Positions 9,801-14,596 of a stretch of 14,596 nucleotides of DNA are shown here, in pieces. The first letter of the stretch is position 1; every line of letters starts with the position of its first letter. The notes under the pieces are model-generated. The model worked only from the letters and a program-made list of their open reading frames with translations. It had not been told where the DNA came from and made no database searches. Both the position numbers and the translations under genes were made by a program. Source of the stretch: Filobasidium wieringae (lineage: Eukaryota > Basidiomycota > Tremellomycetes > Filobasidiales > Filobasidiaceae); the NCBI GenBank assembly GCA_001600055.1, contig BCIV01000031.1, positions 1 through 14,596 of the forward strand, in the 5' to 3' direction.

Positions 9801-12274
9801 TTGTTCGCTTGACTGATATCAGCAGGCAAGTCATCACCGCCACTCCTATGAGCATGAGCCGCATTCTGTTCCGTACTCTCCGATCTGGCCCTCTTGTGTC
9901 CCGTTGTAGGTGTTGAATTTGTACATGTTTCGGCGACAGCATTTAACCGCGCTGAATCAGATGGTACTGAAGGTAGGGGTGAGGATTGGACCGAAGCATC
10001 TGGGATTATTTCCTGGTGGGCGATATCGTCCTCTAATGCGTTATCGTACGTTGGTTCTGAAGCATGATCGACAATTCTAGATGTAGAGGTGTGCGGTCCT
10101 TCTTGAGTTAGAGAAGGTGCTGTGTATACAGTGCGATCCGAGGGTTTCAGGGTGCGTTCAAGTGGAGAAAATGGGCTACAATTGCCGATTGGTGGCAGGT
10201 TCGATCCAGTAGCTTGTTGAAGGAGAGAATAGGAATGATCGTGTGGATCTGCTACCGGTAACGAGGCCTATCGGAGGAGTTATAACGCAAAGACGTAAGC
10301 TACTGGGAAAGGATCTCAGTTGAATCGATCTCCTCACCCTTGAATTGTACCGTTCCCATCTCTTGTAGTGTTCGAGCTGTTCGAAATGTCCCTACGTTAC
10401 GAAATTCGATAGGTGGATCGCCTTAGGTCAGTAATCTAGCAAGGGACAGGAGGCCACATACATACGATAACTTCTGGTGGAAAGTCGGTGATATCTTCGA
10501 CCGGATGAACGATCTTGAATTGCAGACCTTTCCTGCACGATGGTAATCTGCCTGAATCGATTTCGAAGGAAAAGTGAGGCAGCGGGTTTCAGAAATGTCT
10601 CTAGAACGATTCGAATATGGTTATTTAACCAAAGACTTGGGAAGAAGTGATACGCACATCGGAACGTTGCCCACTCCCTCCTGTTCCTTTTCAGTCTCGG
10701 ACTTGACGAACTTTCTGATCGAAAAGATATTCTTGCTGCCTTGTCTCGTTCGACTTCGTCTTCTTCGTCACTGCTGGAAGGCTCATAGGTCTTTACTAAC
10801 TCGAGTGCGGCGATTGACTGTCCCCATTCGGGATAGACATGAAGAAAGTCTTGATAAGCTTTCAAGAACTTGATGGAAGCTGTATCAAGTAGACGAGATC
10901 TCCAGCCGTATATTTCTGTGATGACCTGTCGTGTATCCTGCTGCAAGTTGAAGGATTGCTGGTTGGAGGTAGGAACGAGATCTTTGGTAGCTTCGGTAGC
11001 ACTTGTAGCCAGGAGCATCAAAGTGTTACTACTGCTACTTCCGGGTGTTTCAACATGGCCATCAGTGTCATTGGCATCACCACCCGCAGGAGATGATGGT
11101 GGTGGCATTGAGTCTGCAATGGAAGAGCCAGGAACGATACAAGGAAACGAAGGAAGGAGAGTCGATTACAACGATTTCGAGTGAAATGAACGTGAAAACT
11201 CGCGAAGCGTCATCGCCGATTTCCTCTGAACCAAGCTCTTCGTCGTGATTCGTTCGTCAAAGTCACAGCGGATCGACCGGTTCTCTCCTCCTCAGCGCCA
11301 TCGTCATCGTCGTCTTCAGGGATCACATGAGTCGCCTAGACAGTGTAAGCAGTCGATAAGCAAGATATAACCGATACCTACCGCTATAAAACACACTTAC
11401 CAGGACCAGATCCGGCTCTGCTCTCCGATTGGATACGCCTCCTCGCCTCATCGGACGTATCAAATTCCCCCCTTGACTCGCTTCCAGATCTAAGCTCGCC
11501 ATGGCTCTGTCGATTCCAGAAGGACTTCTCCTACGAGTCCTGCTGCGGGTTGAAGCGATACGGGTTCGCCTAGACTGCTCGTCCTCCTCCTGTTCTTCTT
11601 CATCCCCGAGATATCCGAAATAGTTCCCCTCTTCGTCCGGAACGATCCAATTCGAGTCTGAGATGACTTGGTCATCACCGTCGTCACCGTCGTTAGAGGT
11701 GACTTCAACTCCCAAGGTCTCCATCAAACTATCCTCGGTCCCCGTAGACCCGCTGCTGCTCGAATGGTCTACTCCGCTCAACGTATTTTCGCTACTTTCC
11801 TCATCACTAGTTGACGGCTCGATATAGTCTGCATCCCCATATGCAATAGAATCATCATCGCTGCTGGTATTTGTGCTGTGTGTTCCTCCAAGAAGGTCTG
11901 CGGAGGATCATCTCGATATCAGTGAGTTCCGACCTCTTGTATGAACCAACTACATCAGTAAGACCTGGCTTACCACTGCTGTCGTGATCTCGCTGTGCAG
12001 TCCTACAAATTCTGTCCTCCAGCTGAAGAGACTCTATAGATAATGTATTACACACGTCAACAACGCTTGCAAGCACCCATAATCATCATCACGCCTCACC
12101 TAAAGCTGTTCTCCTGCTGCTACTCCCCCTCCCCGCTACTGCCCTTCCCTGCTCCGATTTCTCCTCATCGCTCGAACTGGCTGCTTCTTCTGCTCGAATC
12201 GCACGCATCTCGAGGTCTATGTCAGAGTCTTCGTCCTGTTCTCCATAATCTATAACCTGGTTAGGATCGGACAT
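6900..12274 (-). CDS. SNF2-family ATPase/helicase-like protein, 21 exons
   Basis: Exons: 12274-12100, 12033-11974, 11897-11401, 11335-~11278, 11113-10658, 10551-10466, 10391-10338, 10267-9458, 9383-9354, 9299-9123, 9056-8961, 8900-8870, 8811-8710, 8645-8503, 8444-8204, 8143-8104, 8039-7928, 7863-7724, 7662-7317, 7266-7123, 7064-6900. The product is about 1,320 residues. It begins with an acidic Ser/Asp/Glu-rich region (1 to ~265), then a low-complexity linker. The first RecA-like lobe has LLPIQ, DGVGLGKT (~757-764), FCPDGLEEVVWLREI, DEVH (~876-879) and LLSATP (~906-909). The second lobe has KVLIVTG (~1117), GLTDALMEGKNL (~1194) and QLQGRILRYPQ (~1229). The Walker lysine, DE pair and GRxxR are all present, so it should hydrolyse ATP; SNF2 proteins use this to move on DNA or chromatin. 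Motif III is SATP rather than the usual SNF2 TGTP. I see no RING, chromo or bromo domain. Exons 5-21 agree in phase. The exon 4-5 join is the weak point: its donor (GTCGAT) is poor and the intron long (164 nt). The downstream part alone could start at the ATG at 11108 (1,055 residues). Confidence 0.85.
7065..7122 (-). other. Candidate GC-AG intron near the SNF2 C-terminus
   Basis: A 58-nt segment begins GCAAGC after the exon end GGAGAG and finishes ATGCAG. Removing it joins two frames in phase 0 and adds a coherent C-terminal exon of 54 residues (for example ISRHFGYEPMINRW). A GTCTAC donor 12 nt inside would also keep frame but gives a 46-nt intron. Without splicing, the protein would stop at 7087. 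GC-AG introns are a known minor class with a strong donor consensus, which GAG|GCAAGC fits. Confidence 0.55.
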
Positions 12275-12666
12275 TTCGATCTTCACTATGTCGATATCCT
12301 GAATCGGGTCGATCACCAACGACTGGGATTGGATGAGAATTGAACGATGCAGTTGGTGAGTAGGAAACGGTGGCCAGATGATCACACAATATCGTCAAGT
12401 CTGCTTTTGATGATAGGATGCGAAAACTCTATTGATCGTTCCCCCATCTTCTTGATTCTCGCGTATCACTCGTTCCTCACCGGTCCGGTTCACAAAATGA
12501 TGACGGGTCATGCCCATCGATCGTCAGATTTTGAGGTACTCGTTTCCCAATCACAGTAACCGATCTTACCTCCAGGCGTCATGACAGTCATACCCAATTA
12601 CTATATCATCCTGGGCGACCGAGTCTTAAGAGCTGCTCAAAGGGAAGAAGATCGTTCGACAGATAA
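12275..12666. other. Intergenic region between tandem minus-strand genes
   Basis: This 392-bp gap probably holds the SNF2 promoter. The frame of SNF2 exon 1 stays open upstream to 12385 without an ATG, so 12274 is the first usable start. A protein-like minus frame (VTVIGKRVPQNL) at about 12570-12475 could be an unrecognised exon linking the two genes, but I could not connect it. Confidence 0.4.
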
Positions 12667-13535
12667 TCAAAACACCATGCTATTGGGTCGGAAAGCAAAG
12701 AGCGCAGTACGACTGTTCACAACAAGCTCGGTCAACACATCCGCATATCCCTCATCGACCTCCCTGATCATCCTAGCCGCACGGAAACGCCCGTGTCGAT
12801 ATCCCTCGTTGGTAACTTGAGACTGAACTCAAGCTCCCGGATAACTCGGCTTACTTGCCCCAGTTGGCTACCCTATCTCGAACGGAGGAAATGGCGTATC
12901 TCCTCTTGCTCGGGCCCAGCTCAATCTCGCCGATGCGGCTAGTCTCGTGAAGACCGATGGTCAGATTTAGCTCAAAGTGGATGCGAATTGTTGGCGAGGC
13001 TTACGCTTGCTGGTCCTGTGCCGTCCCGCTACCGTTGTTGCTACCCTTGTTCTCCGGCTTTGAATCGGCCTGGATCTCATCTTCTTTGACCTGGGGAGAC
13101 TGAGGAATGACCGGTTGCACATCAACTTGCTCAGGTGCGTGTCCACGATCAGTATCGCTGAGCAGAAGGGGTACGGAATAAGGTAATGTCGATACGAGCG
13201 CTAGCGAATGTATATACATACTATGTCTGTTCATCTGTAGAACGATCTTCAACAGTGTTGCTATTGACCCGATCTTGCACAGCGCCAGAGACCGCTGCGA
13301 CCTGTTCATCATCGTGTTCCCCAACTTCAGTCTGACTGCACATGACCTCTGCGTCCGATTGCATAGAAGTATCGACCTCTTCGTTTCTATCAGATGCGGA
13401 AGTGTTGTCGCTAGAGCTGGTCAAGAAGGACGGAATCAGGCGCGATGTGATTACGGCGGAATTTGATTGGAAGATGGTGGATCAAATCAGTTGCCCAGGA
13501 CACCGACAAGATAAGGCAATCACCTACCTAGTCAT
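12667..13535 (-). CDS. Small protein with acidic N-terminal half, unknown function, five exons
   Basis: Model: exons 13535-13528, 13416-13222, 13157-13005, 12938-12872 and 12822-12667; 192 residues. Introns are 111, 64, 66 and 49 nt with donors GTAGGT, GTATGT, GTAAGC and GTAGCC; the third has a perfect CTGAC branch motif. The first exon is only ATGACTAG; splicing completes the codon and yields MTSSSDNTSASDRN. If that exon is wrong, the next in-frame ATG is at 13364. Residues 1-117 are acidic and Ser/Gln-rich, probably disordered. From about 118 the chain becomes ordered (RIGEIELGPSKRRYA, then MIREVDEGYADVLTELV). The ELGPSKRRYA piece faintly recalls the start of the PC4/Sub1 fold, but the rest of that domain is not seen. 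The last junction (GTAGCC) is the weakest. The gene is in tandem with the SNF2 gene, 392 bp apart; like that protein it begins acidic, which may only reflect nuclear localisation. Function unknown. Confidence 0.55.
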
Positions 13536-13893
13536 GTTAGAGAAGCCTACGAAGTGTTTGATGTTCGTAGGAGAGCTAGCCGATGAGCTACGGGATGCGA
13601 AAATGAAGTGAGATGAAAAATGATGAGATGATCATACTTTGCAAGGCAAGAAACGGGAAAACGGGCATTCGCTATCGTGGGAAGCGCGGAGGATTAATGA
13701 ACCGCACGGTCAGATCGGATCGGATTAAGGGGTATTCAACGATCGAAAGCCAGTCGAACCCTACACACCCTCTCATCGGTGATCCATCGGTATCGGCATG
13801 ACTGCTCACTGGCTGTCCAAGAGAAGGCTCCAGTACAAAAGTGATCGGGGCCAGGAGATGAGGGTCGGCCATAACAGACACCGATCGAAACCA
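13536..13893. other. Upstream region of the acidic-protein gene
   Basis: No gene is supported here. The pyrimidine-rich stretch just before the ATG at 13535 looks like a fungal 5' leader. Plus-strand frames that cross it run antisense to the gene and have no consistent splice partners. Confidence 0.4.
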
Positions 13894-13995
13894 TACTAGT
13901 CGAGAAGCGCGTCTAGTATACGTGAGGGAACCGCGTGTACTAGACGGGAAAGGTGTCTAGTACGTTGATATACTAGACGAGAGACATGTCTAGTA
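13894..13995. repeat. Array of three 25-bp hairpin units (TACTAG...CTAGTA)
   Basis: The units lie at 13894-13918, 13938-13962 and 13971-13995. Each starts TACTAG and ends CTAGTA with the two cores exactly 19 bp apart; units 2 and 3 have perfect 8-bp arms TACTAGAC/GTCTAGTA around a 9-nt loop, and unit 1 differs by one base in the left arm (TACTAGTC). The interior keeps a CGrGA pattern next to the left arm. The array is 360-460 bp upstream of the minus-strand gene at 13535. It could be a cluster of operator-like sites for a dimeric protein, or a structure-forming mobile-element relic. Confidence 0.8.
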
Positions 13996-14351
13996 CGCGT
14001 GGAGGCTCATACACGCGTCGCCAATGAACAAAAGCACAAGCCAGCCATTTACTTGCCTTTACGAAGCACTTCATTGAATGCCAGTAATGGATGGTTTTCA
14101 ACTTGCAGGCAGCCCTTGGAATAAAACAAGACTAGCAGTCTGGTGCAACAATTAGCGCAGCAATATATGTTTGGAGGAAGAGGGTTCAGCATAGTATCTA
14201 TAAGTAGGTTGATGAAGAAGGCATAGTTACGATTCTGAGTGTTATTGTAGGTTTGTCTGTGGGTATGTGTGGGGGGGCAAGACAGGTCGAAGGATGGTGA
14301 GCCTGTAAATCACTGCTCATCACCAAATCCATGTATGGGATGGTGAGTTGA
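13996..14351. other. Non-coding spacer
   Basis: I see no gene. An ACGCGT pair (about 13995 and 14012), a G run near 14271 and a direct repeat GGATGGTGAG at 14292-14301 and 14338-14347 are the only visible structures. Confidence 0.5.
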
Positions 14352-14596
14352 AACAGGTGAGTGATACATGCATGCGAGGTTGATGTACCGCCTGATGCTT
14401 ATGTGAGATCCATCATTGCTACAGGTGCATTATACAAGCAGGCTCACTGAACTCAAGACTGTCGATGGCATCTACCTGCGAGAGGTCCCTGTTGATCACC
14501 TGGGACTTGACTGATAAGCCTGATTGTTACAGCTGAATGATACAACCATGCTGAGCAGATCTGAGCGCCTGGTGCTTATCTGATGAGCCTGATTGT
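14352..14596. repeat. Degenerate ~68-69 bp tandem repeat, cut by window end
   Basis: The related cores ACAGGTGAGTGATACATGC (from about 14353), ACAGGTGCATTATACAAGC (from about 14421) and ACAGCTGAATGATACAACC (from about 14529) recur. The first step is 68 bp and the second about 108 bp, so the second unit carries extra sequence. CTGATAAGCCTGATTGT at 14511-14527 recurs as CTGATGAGCCTGATTGT at 14580-14596, 69 bp later, and CCTGATGCTTAT at 14391 matches CCTGGTGCTTAT at 14568. This looks like a diverged subtelomeric minisatellite that continues beyond the window. Confidence 0.65.

Noticed and set aside
12872..12938. PC4/Sub1-like start (ELGPSKRRYA) in the acidic-protein gene
   Set aside because: The following residues do not match the rest of the PC4 domain, so no functional call was made.
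13342..13611. 89-codon plus-strand frame with protein-like composition
   Set aside because: It overlaps exon 2 and intron 1 of the minus-strand gene and has no supported start context or splice partner; kept only as a weak alternative.
14352..14596. C/D-box snoRNA cluster, from recurring TGATGA and CTGA words
   Set aside because: The words fall inside a degenerate tandem repeat and lack consistent C/D spacing and terminal stems.

Overview
The window looks like the inner edge of a chromosome end from a basidiomycete fungus, most likely a tremellomycete of the Cryptococcus/Kwoniella kind. The grounds are: a short tract of the 7-base telomeric unit CCCCTAA at 175-209; protein genes broken by many 41-111 nt introns with GTNNGT-like donors and CTRAY-like branch points; gene-poor flanks; and decayed genes. 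No species can be named from the sequence alone.

Layout, left to right. 1-1922 is gene-poor and holds the interstitial telomeric tract. 1923-3037 (-) is a four-exon gene for a basic, Ser/Pro-rich protein of unknown function. 3038-3872 is a divergent intergenic region with an inverted repeat and one well-formed candidate intron. 3873-4973 (+) is a multi-exon gene of unknown function with an unresolved 5' end. 4974-6754 appears to be decaying minus-strand DNA: one patch recalls MNN1/2-type mannosyltransferases and another is a coding-like frame with scattered stops. A perfect hairpin lies at 5188-5209.

The main gene occupies 6900-12274 (-): a SNF2-family ATPase/helicase-like protein of about 1,320 residues in 21 exons. 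Splicing by hand restores all core motifs (DGVGLGKT, DEVH, SATP, motifs IV-VI), so the catalytic core looks intact. One junction in its acidic N-terminal part is not resolved. Upstream on the same strand, 12667-13535 holds a five-exon gene for a small protein with an acidic N-terminal half, whose first exon is only 8 nt. Beyond it lie three copies of a 25-bp hairpin unit (13894-13995) and a degenerate ~68-69 bp tandem repeat running off the window end (14352-14596).

No pathway links these genes. The shared theme is subtelomeric: a chromatin-remodeller-like ATPase beside telomeric sequence, repeats and decaying genes. All gene models are hand-spliced from consensus signals and frame continuity; transcripts would settle them.
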